NCBI RefSeq assembly: GCF_052118925.1
Contig: NZ_JBQKGG010000004.1
Coordinates: forward strand, 1-64,000
Direction of reading: 5' to 3'
DNA: 64,000 nt
From: Lientehia sp934351765
GTDB lineage: Bacteria; Bacillota; Clostridia; Lachnospirales; Lachnospiraceae
Part shown: positions 7,036 through 15,543 of the stretch, piece by piece
How positions within the stretch are numbered: the first letter of the stretch is position 1
Layout: every line of letters begins with the position of its first letter
The notes under the pieces: model-generated
What the model saw: only the letters and a program-made list of their open reading frames with translations
The model's database searches: none
Told to the model about the DNA's origin: nothing
Program-made: the position numbers and the translations under genes

Positions 7036-8271
7036 GTGAGGATAAAGATGGCAGGGATCGATTACCGGAAAGCGCCGGTGGAGGTTCGGGAGCGGTTTTC
7101 CATGACGGCTTCGGCGGTGGAGCGGGCGCTTCAGGCGTCCAAAGCCAATCCTGGACTGACCGGCTGTGTGATCATTTCTACCTGTAATCGGACAGAATAC
7201 TGGATCAGCGGTGAGACGGAAGCCTTTGATGAGCTGGATCCGGCGATTCTTCTCTGTGCGGAAAAGTGCCAGTCTCATTCCGAATATAAGAAGTATTTTC
7301 AGGTTTCAGAGGGCATGGAGGCCGTTCACGGACTGATGGAGCTTTGCTGCGGAATTCGTTCTCAGATCTTCGGTGATGACCAGATCATCAGCCAGGTTAA
7401 GCGGGCGGTGGATATGGCCAGGGAGCAGCAGGCGCTGGATACAGCACTGGAAATTCTGTTCCGTACGGCGGTGACCGGAGCAAAAAAAGTAAAGAGCAGG
7501 GTGCTGTTTTCCAATGTGGACCGGTCAGTGGCAGCAGCCATGATGAGTCTTCTGAAAACGGAAGGAATCCAGGTGGACAAAAAGCGTTGCCTGGTCATTG
7601 GAAACGGAGAGATTGGGCGGCTGGCGGCAGCGGAGCTGGTGAAGGCTGGCGGAGAGGTTTTCATGACACTGCGCCAGTATAAAAAGAAGAAAGCGGTGAT
7701 TCCGGCGGGCTGCCGGGTCATTGATTATGACAGGCGGTATGAGGTGCTTCCGGAGACAGATCTGGCAGTGAGTGCTACCGTAAGCCCCCATTATACTCTG
7801 ACGGCGGAGCTTATGAAGGAAGCCTGTCCGGAGCATGAACTGGTACTGGTGGATCTGGCAATCCCGCGGGATCTTGATCCGAGGATCCGGGAGGAACTGC
7901 CGGTGCGGCTGTATGATATGGACAGCTTCAGTAGCCTGAAGCAGGAGGGCGATGAACGGCAGACCGCCGAGGCAGACAAAATTCTGGAAAAGTATGAGCG
8001 GGAATATGAGCAGTGGTATGCTTTTCGGGAGTATGTGCCGGTAGTAAAATCCATTGCGTCTATGGCTGGGGCGGATACCGCGGCCAGACTGCGGAAGAAA
8101 TTGAAGCAGCAGGGCCTTGAGGCAGAAACCAGAGCGGAGCTGGAGCAGGCCATCGAAAAAACGGCGGCCAAGGTGACGGCAAAGCTGTGCTACGGGATTC
8201 GGGAGAACATGGAGCCGGAGGAATGGAAACCGTTGCTGGAGGGACTGCTTCGGTCAGCGGAGGAATTATAA
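7036..8271 (+). CDS. hemA: Glutamyl-tRNA reductase
   Basis: 411 residues from GTG 7036, preceded by AAAGAGG at the right distance; an upstream in-frame ATG region has no such site. It reduces glutamyl-tRNA(Glu) with NADPH to glutamate-1-semialdehyde, the first committed step of C5 tetrapyrrole synthesis. The active-site Cys50 lies in IISTCNRTEYW. The nucleotide-binding region (CLVIGNGEIGRLAAAELVKAGG) follows at about 178-200, and the C-terminus is the helical dimerisation domain. It is the first gene of a tight operon that also encodes the other early pathway enzymes. Stop TAA is directly followed by the next ATG. Confidence 0.95.
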   Translation: MRIKMAGIDYRKAPVEVRERFSMTASAVERALQASKANPGLTGCVIISTCNRTEYWISGETEAFDELDPAILLCAEKCQSHSEYKKYFQVSEGMEAVHGLMELCCGIRSQIFGDDQIISQVKRAVDMAREQQALDTALEILFRTAVTGAKKVKSRVLFSNVDRSVAAAMMSLLKTEGIQVDKKRCLVIGNGEIGRLAAAELVKAGGEVFMTLRQYKKKKAVIPAGCRVIDYDRRYEVLPETDLAVSATVSPHYTLTAELMKEACPEHELVLVDLAIPRDLDPRIREELPVRLYDMDSFSSLKQEGDERQTAEADKILEKYEREYEQWYAFREYVPVVKSIASMAGADTAARLRKKLKQQGLEAETRAELEQAIEKTAAKVTAKLCYGIRENMEPEEWKPLLEGLLRSAEEL

Positions 8272-8745
8272 ATGAGATTTCCACTTTTTATTGAACTGGA
8301 AGGACGAAGCGTCATTGTCATTGGCGGCGGGGCCATCGGGACCAGGAGAGCCTGTGCCATGGCAGAGTACGGCGCGGAGGTAACGGTGATCGCACCGGAG
8401 ATTTCCGAACCGCTTCGGGAGATGGCGGAGAACGGACAGATCTTCTGGAAGCAAAAACAGGCGGAGGCCAGGGATCTTGAAGGAGCGTTTCTTGTGGTAA
8501 CGGCGGCTGACGACCGGGACGCGAATCATCAGGCCGTGATCTGGTGCCGGGAGCGGGGGATTCCGGTCAATGCGGCAGACCGGAAGGAAGAATGTGATTT
8601 TTATTTTCCGGGGCTGGCCAGAAAAGAGGAAATGATTGTTGGCGTCTGTGCCGGAGGCAGGGACCATAAAAAGGCAAAAGCCCTAACAGAGGCGGTGCAG
8701 TTGTTGATGGAAAGGAATGAAATAAATTGGAAGAAAGACGAGTGA
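8272..8745 (+). CDS. Precorrin-2 dehydrogenase / sirohydrochlorin ferrochelatase-type protein
   Basis: 157 residues. The N-terminal Rossmann motif VIVIGGGAIGTRRACAMAEYG and the following VTVIAPE match the NAD-dependent precorrin-2 dehydrogenase domain of Met8/SirC/CysG. The protein is shorter than full Met8 (about 200-270) and lacks the C-terminal helical region, so it may only oxidise precorrin-2 to sirohydrochlorin; the chelatase step may be done elsewhere. Its conserved NAADRKEECDFYFPG segment carries the likely catalytic Asp. It starts right after hemA and its end overlaps the next gene by 19 bp. Confidence 0.88.
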   Translation: MRFPLFIELEGRSVIVIGGGAIGTRRACAMAEYGAEVTVIAPEISEPLREMAENGQIFWKQKQAEARDLEGAFLVVTAADDRDANHQAVIWCRERGIPVNAADRKEECDFYFPGLARKEEMIVGVCAGGRDHKKAKALTEAVQLLMERNEINWKKDE

Positions 8746-11153
8746 TCCGGGTCGGAAGCCGGGAAAGTAAGCTGGCTGTGGCACAGACCATGATTCTGAT
8801 CCGGGAACTGGAAGCAGCTCACCCGGAGCTTTCCTTTGAACTGGTGACCATGAAGACCACCGGGGATCAGATCCTGGATAAGCCTCTGGATCAGATCGGC
8901 GGAAAGGGCTTGTTTGTCCGGGAGCTGGACCGGGCACTGGAAGACGGGACTGTGGAGCTGACTGTTCACAGCCTAAAGGATATGCCGATGGAACAGCCGG
9001 ATGGTTATCCGATTGTGGCTTATGCGGAGCGGGGAGAGCCGAGAGATGTGCTGGTATGGAGGAACGGGGAACCGGAGCAGGGAAGAAAACTTCGGATCGG
9101 AACCTCCAGTGCAAGACGGCGGCTTCAGTTACAGAAGCGGTATCCGAATGCGGAGTTTCTTCTGCTTCGGGGAAATGTCCTCACCAGACTTCGGAAGCTG
9201 GACGAGGGACAGTATGACGGCATCGTTCTGGCGGCAGCTGGACTGATCCGCCTGGGACTGGGGGATCGGATCAGCGAATATCTGGAGCCGGAGGAGATGA
9301 TCCCGGCGGCGGGACAGGGAATCCTGGCGGTTCAGGGACGGGCCGGAGAGGATTACACATATCTGGACTGTATTCGTGATCCGGAGGCGGAGGCCTGTGC
9401 CCTGGCGGAGCGGAGCTTCGTGCGGACGCTGGACGGCGGCTGCTCATCCCCCATTGCGGCTTATGCCCGGTGTCACGGAGACCGGCTGACACTGCGTGGG
9501 CTGTATTATGAAGAAGCACAGCAGGAAGAATCGAAAGAAGCGGACAAAACGAAGGGTGAGAACCGGACGGCTGAGACAGGAACCATCTGTGGACTTATCT
9601 GTGAAGCAGAACGTCTCGGGATCCGGCTGGCAAACCGGCTTCGGAATCATGTGCCGAAGAGTGCAAAGGTCTGGCTGGTGGGAGCAGGCCCTTCGGATCC
9701 GGGGTTGTTTACCTTAAAGGGAAAGGCAGTTCTGGAGCAGGCGCAGGTGGTGGTCTATGACCGGCTGGTGGGAGCTGGAATTCTTGCCATGATCCCCGCA
9801 GATGCGGAACGGATCTTTGTGGGGAAGGAGGCTGGCCATCACCCGGTTCCACAGGAGAAAATCAATCAGATCCTCTGCGAAAAGGCCATGGAGGGAAAAC
9901 AGGTGGTTCGGCTCAAGGGAGGCGATCCTTTTATGTTCGGACGGGGCGGCGAGGAGCTGGAGCGTCTGGAAGCTATGGGAATTCCTTTTGAGGTGGTTCC
10001 CGGCGTTACGGCAGCATCGGCAGTGACGGCCTATGCGGGGATCCCGGTGACCCACCGGGATTACGGCTCGTCGGTTCATCTGATCACGGCCCACAAAAAA
10101 CGGGGCTGTGAAGGGCTTCCCGATTTTGAGACACTGGCGAAGCTTTCGGGAACGCTGGTGTTCTACATGGGGCTTGGCGCTCTGGGAGATATCTGTAGGG
10201 GACTTATAAGAGCAGGTATGGATCCCGGCACGCCTGCGGCGGTCATCGAGCAGGGAACAACGGCGGCTCAGCGGTCGGTGACGGCGGATCTGGAAACGCT
10301 GGAGGCGGAAACAAAACAGGCCGGACTGAACACACCGGCGCTGATTGTGGTGGGAGCAGTCTGTGCGCTGTCGAAGCAGTTTTTCTGGGCGGAGGAACGG
10401 CCGTTATCCGGAAAACGGATCTTTGTGACCAGACCGAAAAAACGAAGCAGCCGTCTGATCGATCGCCTGGCGGCACTGGGGGCGGAGGTGGTTCCTCTTC
10501 CGGCTATTGAAACCGTTCCCATAAAGAGCAGTCCGGAGATCACGGAAATGGCAGAGCATCTGGAGGGGACGTCCTGGATCGCGTTTACCAGTGCCGAGGG
10601 AGTGGACTGCTTCTTTGACCGGCTGCTGGAGCTGGGACGGGATATCCGAAGTCTCGGAGCTGTGAAATTTGCAGTGATCGGTCCGGCGACAGCCAGGGCC
10701 CTGAGGACCCATGGCATTCTGGCGGATCTTCAGCCGGAGACTTATACCGGGGAGGCCCTCGGAAAGGCGTTGGCAGATGCCATGAAGCCGGGAGAACGCT
10801 TATTGATCCCACGGGCAGGAATTGGCACAGAGACCCTTTTGAAGCCCCTTGACGAGGCGGAAATTCTATATGAGACGATTGCTCTTTATGATACAATCAC
10901 AGCGGCCGGAGCCGTGAATGCACCCGGGGCAGGAGATCTGGTGACCTTTACCAGCGCATCTACGGTACGCGGGTTTGCGGCACAGTTCCCGGAGCTGGAC
11001 ATGAAAACAATCACAGGCCTCTGCATCGGGGAACAGACCCGGAACGAGGCGGAGAAGCTTGGAATCCGGACGATGGTATCGGAACAGGCAACGATTGACA
11101 GCATGACAGAAACACTGAAAAAAGGAACGGAGGAAGGAAGATGGATATGGTAA
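8727..11153 (+). CDS. hemC: Triple fusion HemC-CobA-HemD: hydroxymethylbilane synthase, uroporphyrinogen-III methyltransferase and uroporphyrinogen-III synthase
   Basis: 808 residues from TTG 8727 (RBS AAAGGA); GTG 8742 is a possible alternative. Residues 1-295 are porphobilinogen deaminase: VGSRESKLAVAQT, GTSSARR and Cys239 in LDGGCSSPIAAY, which anchors the dipyrromethane cofactor. Residues about 315-555 are the SAM methyltransferase CobA/SUMT: VWLVGAGPSDPGLFTLKG, VRLKGGDPFMFGRGGEE, GIPVTHRDYGSS. Residues about 565-808 are uroporphyrinogen-III synthase HemD: KRIFVTRPKKRSSRLIDRL and TFTSASTVRGF. A charged linker (near 262-280) joins the first two. One chain thus turns porphobilinogen into precorrin-2, limiting loss of unstable hydroxymethylbilane (inference). 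CobA-HemD fusions are common in Clostridia; the added HemC is less so. Confidence 0.95.
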   Translation: MEERRVIRVGSRESKLAVAQTMILIRELEAAHPELSFELVTMKTTGDQILDKPLDQIGGKGLFVRELDRALEDGTVELTVHSLKDMPMEQPDGYPIVAYAERGEPRDVLVWRNGEPEQGRKLRIGTSSARRRLQLQKRYPNAEFLLLRGNVLTRLRKLDEGQYDGIVLAAAGLIRLGLGDRISEYLEPEEMIPAAGQGILAVQGRAGEDYTYLDCIRDPEAEACALAERSFVRTLDGGCSSPIAAYARCHGDRLTLRGLYYEEAQQEESKEADKTKGENRTAETGTICGLICEAERLGIRLANRLRNHVPKSAKVWLVGAGPSDPGLFTLKGKAVLEQAQVVVYDRLVGAGILAMIPADAERIFVGKEAGHHPVPQEKINQILCEKAMEGKQVVRLKGGDPFMFGRGGEELERLEAMGIPFEVVPGVTAASAVTAYAGIPVTHRDYGSSVHLITAHKKRGCEGLPDFETLAKLSGTLVFYMGLGALGDICRGLIRAGMDPGTPAAVIEQGTTAAQRSVTADLETLEAETKQAGLNTPALIVVGAVCALSKQFFWAEERPLSGKRIFVTRPKKRSSRLIDRLAALGAEVVPLPAIETVPIKSSPEITEMAEHLEGTSWIAFTSAEGVDCFFDRLLELGRDIRSLGAVKFAVIGPATARALRTHGILADLQPETYTGEALGKALADAMKPGERLLIPRAGIGTETLLKPLDEAEILYETIALYDTITAAGAVNAPGAGDLVTFTSASTVRGFAAQFPELDMKTITGLCIGEQTRNEAEKLGIRTMVSEQATIDSMTETLKKGTEEGRWIW

Positions 11154-12124
11154 AACGTCCCCGGAGACTGCGGGGGAATCAGATCGTGCGGCGGATGATG
11201 CGGGAGACCAGAATGGACAAGGCTTCCCTGATCTATCCGATGTTTGTGGTGGAAGGAACAGGAATCAGGTCGGAGATCCCTTCCATGCCGGGCCAGTATC
11301 ATTACAGTCCGGACCTGCTTCCGGCAGCACTGGAGGAAGTGAAGGATGCCGGTGTTTCGGCGGTCATGCTGTTCGGAATCCCGGATCGCAAGGATGAGCT
11401 GGGAAGTGCGGCATGGGCAGAGGACGGGATCATTCAGAAAGCTCTGGCTGTGGCAAAGCGGGAGGTTCCGGAGCTTTATTATATCACGGATGTATGCATG
11501 TGTGAGTACACATCCCACGGACATTGCGGAGCGCTCTGCGGTCATGATGTGGATAATGACGCGACCCTGCCGCTTCTTGCCAGAACGGCGCTGTCCCATG
11601 TGCAGGCCGGGGCAGACATGGTGGCTCCTTCCGATATGATGGACGGCCGCGTGGCCGCGATCCGGAAAACACTGGATGACAATGGCTATGTGGAGACACC
11701 GATTATGTCCTATGCGGTGAAATATGCGTCTGCTTTTTACGGCCCGTTCCGGGAGGCGGCGGATTCGGCTCCCAGCTTTGGCGACCGGAAAACCTATCAG
11801 ATGGATTATCATAATGTGCGGGAGGGCGTCAAGGAGGCCCTTCTTGATGTGGAGGAGGGTGCTGACCTTGTTATGGTGAAACCGGCGCTTTCTTATCTGG
11901 ATGTGATTACGCGGGTGCGGGAGCAGGTGCAGGTTCCTGTGGCGGCTTACAGCGTAAGCGGCGAGTATGCCATGATCAAGGCGGCGGCTCAAAACGGATG
12001 GATTGATGAAGAACGGATCGTCTGTGAGACAGCCACATCCATTTACCGGGCGGGCGCAGGCGTATTATTGACTTATTATGCAAAAGAACTGGCACATTAT
12101 ATGGAGGAGGGACTGATCGGATAA
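11141..12124 (+). CDS. hemB: Delta-aminolevulinic acid dehydratase (porphobilinogen synthase)
   Basis: 327 residues, the family length. It condenses two 5-aminolevulinate molecules to porphobilinogen. Visible signatures are a Cys-containing metal region (DVCMCEYTSHGHCG), the Schiff-base Lys in MSYAVKYASAFYGPFR, and VMVKPALSYLDVI with the second active-site Lys. ATG 11141 overlaps the fusion gene by 13 bp and has GGAGGAAGG upstream, so expression is coupled to it. Confidence 0.97.
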   Translation: MDMVKRPRRLRGNQIVRRMMRETRMDKASLIYPMFVVEGTGIRSEIPSMPGQYHYSPDLLPAALEEVKDAGVSAVMLFGIPDRKDELGSAAWAEDGIIQKALAVAKREVPELYYITDVCMCEYTSHGHCGALCGHDVDNDATLPLLARTALSHVQAGADMVAPSDMMDGRVAAIRKTLDDNGYVETPIMSYAVKYASAFYGPFREAADSAPSFGDRKTYQMDYHNVREGVKEALLDVEEGADLVMVKPALSYLDVITRVREQVQVPVAAYSVSGEYAMIKAAAQNGWIDEERIVCETATSIYRAGAGVLLTYYAKELAHYMEEGLIG

Positions 12125-12138
12125 GATCGGGAAGGAAT

Positions 12139-13419
12139 ATGGACAGATCAGAGCAGTTATTTGAACGGGCGAAAAAGGTGATTCCGGGCGGTGTCAACAG
12201 CCCCGTCCGTGCCTATCAGGCGGTGGGAGGAAATCCCAGGTTCATCGCATCGGCAGACCGGGAGTTTATCACCGATGTGGAGGGAAAAACGTATATTGAC
12301 TATATCGGCTCCTGGGGCCCCATGATCCTCGGACAGAACCATCCGGCAATCCGGGAGGCAGCTGTCCGCGCGGCAGAAAAGGGATTAAGCTTTGGCGCAG
12401 GCTGTCCCGATGAGGTGGAGATGGCGGAGCTGATCTGCAGCTCGGTGCCGTCCATCGAACTGGTCCGTATGGTCAATTCGGGAACGGAGGCGGTCATGTC
12501 GGCTCTGCGTGTGGCAAGAGGCTATACGGGACGGAACAAGATCGTGAAGTTTGCGGGATGTTATCACGGACATTGTGATGCCATGCTGGTAAAGGCCGGT
12601 TCCGGAGTCATGACCAGCGGCGTTCCCGACAGCGCCGGTGTTCCGGCGGGCTGTGCCCAGGACACCATGACGGCTGTTTACAATGACCTGGAACGTGTAA
12701 AACAGCTGTTTGCGGAAAATCCGAATCAGATTGCGGCGGTGATCGTGGAGCCGGTGGCAGCCAATATGGGTGTGGTGGTGCCGAAGGACGGCTTTCTTCA
12801 GGGACTTCGTGACATATGCACCAGGGAGGGCGCGCTGCTGATCTTTGATGAGGTCATCACAGGCTTCCGCCTTCAGTTTGACGGGGCGCAGGGCTATTTT
12901 GGCGTACAGCCGGATCTGACCACCTTCGGAAAGATCATCGGAGCCGGAATGCCGGTGGGTGCCTACGGCGGACGGAGGGAGATCATGGAGATGGTTTCTC
13001 CGGTGGGCAGCGTGTACCAGGCCGGAACTCTGAGCGGAAATCCCGTTGCCATGGCAGCCGGACTGGCCGGACTCCATATTTTAAAGGATCACCCGGAGAT
13101 CTACATCGAGTTAAATAAGAAAGGTGATCAGCTCCGGGCTGGACTTTCCGATATCGTAAAACGCCATGGAGCAGCCTGCCAGGTGACCGGAGTGGGATCC
13201 TTATCCTGTATATTCTTTACAGATCGGGAAGTGGTGGATTATGAGAGCGCGAAGACCTCCGATACGAAGGCTTTCGCCGGATATTTCGCCTATATGATGG
13301 ACCATGGCATTTATGTGGCACCGTCTCAGTTTGAGGCTGTGTTCCTGTCGGCAATGCACACTGACGAGGATATTCAGAAAACCCTTGAGGTTGTGGAGGC
13401 TTATTATGCCGGAAACTAA
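12139..13419 (+). CDS. hemL: Glutamate-1-semialdehyde 2,1-aminomutase
   Basis: 426 residues, PLP fold type I. It converts glutamate-1-semialdehyde to 5-aminolevulinate, the step after HemA. PIPGGVNSPVRA-type start (KKVIPGGVNSPVRAYQ), the substrate loop NSGTEAVMSALRVARG, and the PLP Lys in TTFGKIIGAGMPVGAYGG are all present; VYQAGTLSGNP closes the active site. RBS GGGAAGGAAT precedes ATG 12139. Its 3' end overlaps the next gene by 14 bp. Confidence 0.97.
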   Translation: MDRSEQLFERAKKVIPGGVNSPVRAYQAVGGNPRFIASADREFITDVEGKTYIDYIGSWGPMILGQNHPAIREAAVRAAEKGLSFGAGCPDEVEMAELICSSVPSIELVRMVNSGTEAVMSALRVARGYTGRNKIVKFAGCYHGHCDAMLVKAGSGVMTSGVPDSAGVPAGCAQDTMTAVYNDLERVKQLFAENPNQIAAVIVEPVAANMGVVVPKDGFLQGLRDICTREGALLIFDEVITGFRLQFDGAQGYFGVQPDLTTFGKIIGAGMPVGAYGGRREIMEMVSPVGSVYQAGTLSGNPVAMAAGLAGLHILKDHPEIYIELNKKGDQLRAGLSDIVKRHGAACQVTGVGSLSCIFFTDREVVDYESAKTSDTKAFAGYFAYMMDHGIYVAPSQFEAVFLSAMHTDEDIQKTLEVVEAYYAGN

Positions 13420-15247
13420 TCAGATTGTCAAAGCAGCAGCCGATGCGGAGAACGAAACCGGCAGCCGGGAGAAGCCGGCTCTGTCCCGTCTGGCGGCTCT
13501 GCGTCATGTGATGGAGACGGAACAGGTCGATCTTTGTCTGGTGACGACAGCAGATGCCCACGGCTCGGAATATCCGGGGGCACATTATGAAGCGCGCGCC
13601 TATCTTTCCGGGTTCACCGGCTCGGCGGGGACGCTGGCAGTCACAAAGGACTGGGCAGGACTCTGGACAGACGGCCGGTATTTTCTTCAGGCGGAGACAG
13701 AGCTTTTCGGAACGGGAATCACGCTCTATAAAATGGGAGAACCGGGCGTGCCGGAGCTGCTCAAAGAGCTCCGGGAAAGACTTCCCGACCGGGGAACGCT
13801 TGCCTATGACGGGGTGACGGTCAGCGCGGGAATGGGAGCGGAGCTTCGTGCCATGGCATCTGCCAGACATGCGCAGGTAATCTTCCGGGATCTTCCGGGA
13901 ATGGTCTGGAAGGATCGGCCGCCGCTGCCAAAGAAGCCGGTGTACGAGCTGCCGGAAACGCTTGCCGGAGGAACAAGGAGGGAGAAGCTGTCCAGACTGC
14001 GGGAGGCCATAAAGGAAGCAGGAGCAGACTGCCATGTGGTTTCCGCACTGGATGAAACGGCATGGAGCTTAAATCTGCGCGGCTCGGATATTCCCTGCAA
14101 TCCGGTGTTTTTAAGCTACCTGTATCTGGATCAGGACCAGGTGCTTTTATATGGAAAGAAGCAGGCATTTTCCGGGGAACTGGAGGCGGCACTTCGCCGG
14201 GACGGCGTGGAGCTGCGGCCCTATGAGGCTGTTTTTTCAGAGCTTCCGGAGCTCACAGGGCATAAGACCGTGCTGGCAGATCTTGATCAGATCAGCGATG
14301 CACTGGCAGCCTGTCTTTCCGGGGCGGAGAAGATCCAGAGCAGGCCGGATCCGGCGGTGCTCATGAAAGCCGTCAAAAACGAAGCAGAGATCCTGGGGAT
14401 CCGGGAGGCTCACCGAAAGGACGGGATCGCCCTCACAAAATTTTTATACTGGTTAAAGACCCATATCGGAACGGAGCGGATCACAGAGCGTTCCGCCTCG
14501 GAAAAGCTGGAGCAGCTCCGGCAGGAGCAGGAGCATTATTTCGGTCCCAGCTTTGAGACCATTGCTGCGTACGGAAAGAACGGGGCGGTGGTTCATTACA
14601 GTGCGACAGAAGCATCGGATACGGAGCTTCGGCCGGAGGGACTGTTTCTGCTGGACTGTGGCGGCCAGTATCTGGAGGGAACCACCGATGTCACAAGAAC
14701 GGTGGCACTTGGGCCGGTGACAGAATGGCAGAAAAAAACGTATACGGCAGTCCTGAAGGGCATGCTTGCTTTGCAGGAGGCCGTATTCCTGGAGGGCTGC
14801 ACCGGAATCAATCTGGATTATCTTGCCAGAGAGCCGCTGTGGAAGCTGGGGCTGGATTACCGGCACGGAACCGGTCATGGTGTCGGCTGCCTGCTCAATG
14901 TTCATGAAGGTCCCAATGCATTTCGGTGGCGCGGAAAGAGCGCCGTATTCCGGGCAGGCATGGTGACTTCTGATGAGCCGGGCTATTATGAACCGGGAGC
15001 CTTCGGAATCCGGACGGAGAATCTGCTTCTGTGTGAAAAACGGGAAAAAACAGAGTATGGGCAGTTCCTCGGCTTTTCGTTCCTTACCCTGGCACCTATT
15101 GACGAGTCGGCAGTCTGCGATGAAGATATGAGCAGCGAAGATGTAAGGCGTCTGAGGACGTATCAGGAGCGGGTTTATGATACACTGTCTCCGTATCTGG
15201 ATGAGCAGGAACGGGAATGGCTTAAAAAGGAAACCGGCAGAGGATAA
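13406..15247 (+). CDS. Xaa-Pro aminopeptidase (aminopeptidase P, M24B)
   Basis: 613 residues from ATG 13406, with GGAGG 6 bp upstream inside the end of hemL. The layout is the three-domain APP type: two N-terminal creatinase-like domains (LWTDGRYFLQAE near 85; SALDETAWSLNLRGSDIPCN near 210) and a C-terminal pita-bread domain. Metal ligands are visible in LLDCGGQYLEGTTDVTRT, GTGHGVGC, the His of NVHEGP, DEPGYYEPGAFGIRTEN. It removes N-terminal residues before proline in the cytoplasm. Its overlap with hemL puts it in the tetrapyrrole transcript, but no pathway link is known. Confidence 0.93.
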   Translation: MPETNQIVKAAADAENETGSREKPALSRLAALRHVMETEQVDLCLVTTADAHGSEYPGAHYEARAYLSGFTGSAGTLAVTKDWAGLWTDGRYFLQAETELFGTGITLYKMGEPGVPELLKELRERLPDRGTLAYDGVTVSAGMGAELRAMASARHAQVIFRDLPGMVWKDRPPLPKKPVYELPETLAGGTRREKLSRLREAIKEAGADCHVVSALDETAWSLNLRGSDIPCNPVFLSYLYLDQDQVLLYGKKQAFSGELEAALRRDGVELRPYEAVFSELPELTGHKTVLADLDQISDALAACLSGAEKIQSRPDPAVLMKAVKNEAEILGIREAHRKDGIALTKFLYWLKTHIGTERITERSASEKLEQLRQEQEHYFGPSFETIAAYGKNGAVVHYSATEASDTELRPEGLFLLDCGGQYLEGTTDVTRTVALGPVTEWQKKTYTAVLKGMLALQEAVFLEGCTGINLDYLAREPLWKLGLDYRHGTGHGVGCLLNVHEGPNAFRWRGKSAVFRAGMVTSDEPGYYEPGAFGIRTENLLLCEKREKTEYGQFLGFSFLTLAPIDESAVCDEDMSSEDVRRLRTYQERVYDTLSPYLDEQEREWLKKETGRG

Positions 15248-15277
15248 GCGGCGGCAGAGGATAAGCGGCGGCAGAGG
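15235..15277 (+). repeat. 17-bp direct repeat (2.5 copies) across a stop codon
   Basis: CGGCAGAGGATAAGCGG occurs at 15235 and 15252, then its first nine bases again at 15269. The TAA stop of the aminopeptidase gene lies inside the first copy. This looks like a slippage or local duplication. The rest of the space to 15543 holds no gene I can support. Confidence 0.85.
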
Positions 15278-15543
15278 TACAGACAGAAACCGGAGGCCGA
15301 AAAGCTGCGGATTGTTTGAAATAAAGCTGAAATTTCGGCAAAAACGACAGAAAACGGTAAAAAACAGGGAACTCCTCCAACAGTTCCACAGGCCGGTATA
15401 CAAAGTTGCCAAAGGGCAAAAAAGCTTTTTGTTTAATTCGTTTATAGTTTTTTAGGCCGCAATAAGCTATGATGGATTTGTCGGCTGATTCCCTGTGAGC
15501 AGAATGGTGAGGCTGACGCCAGCAGAAGAAAAGGAGGCTGACG

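Noticed and set aside
10886..11992. 368-codon frame antisense to hemB
   Set aside because: hemB is unmistakable on the plus strand; the antisense frame has no family features or start signals.
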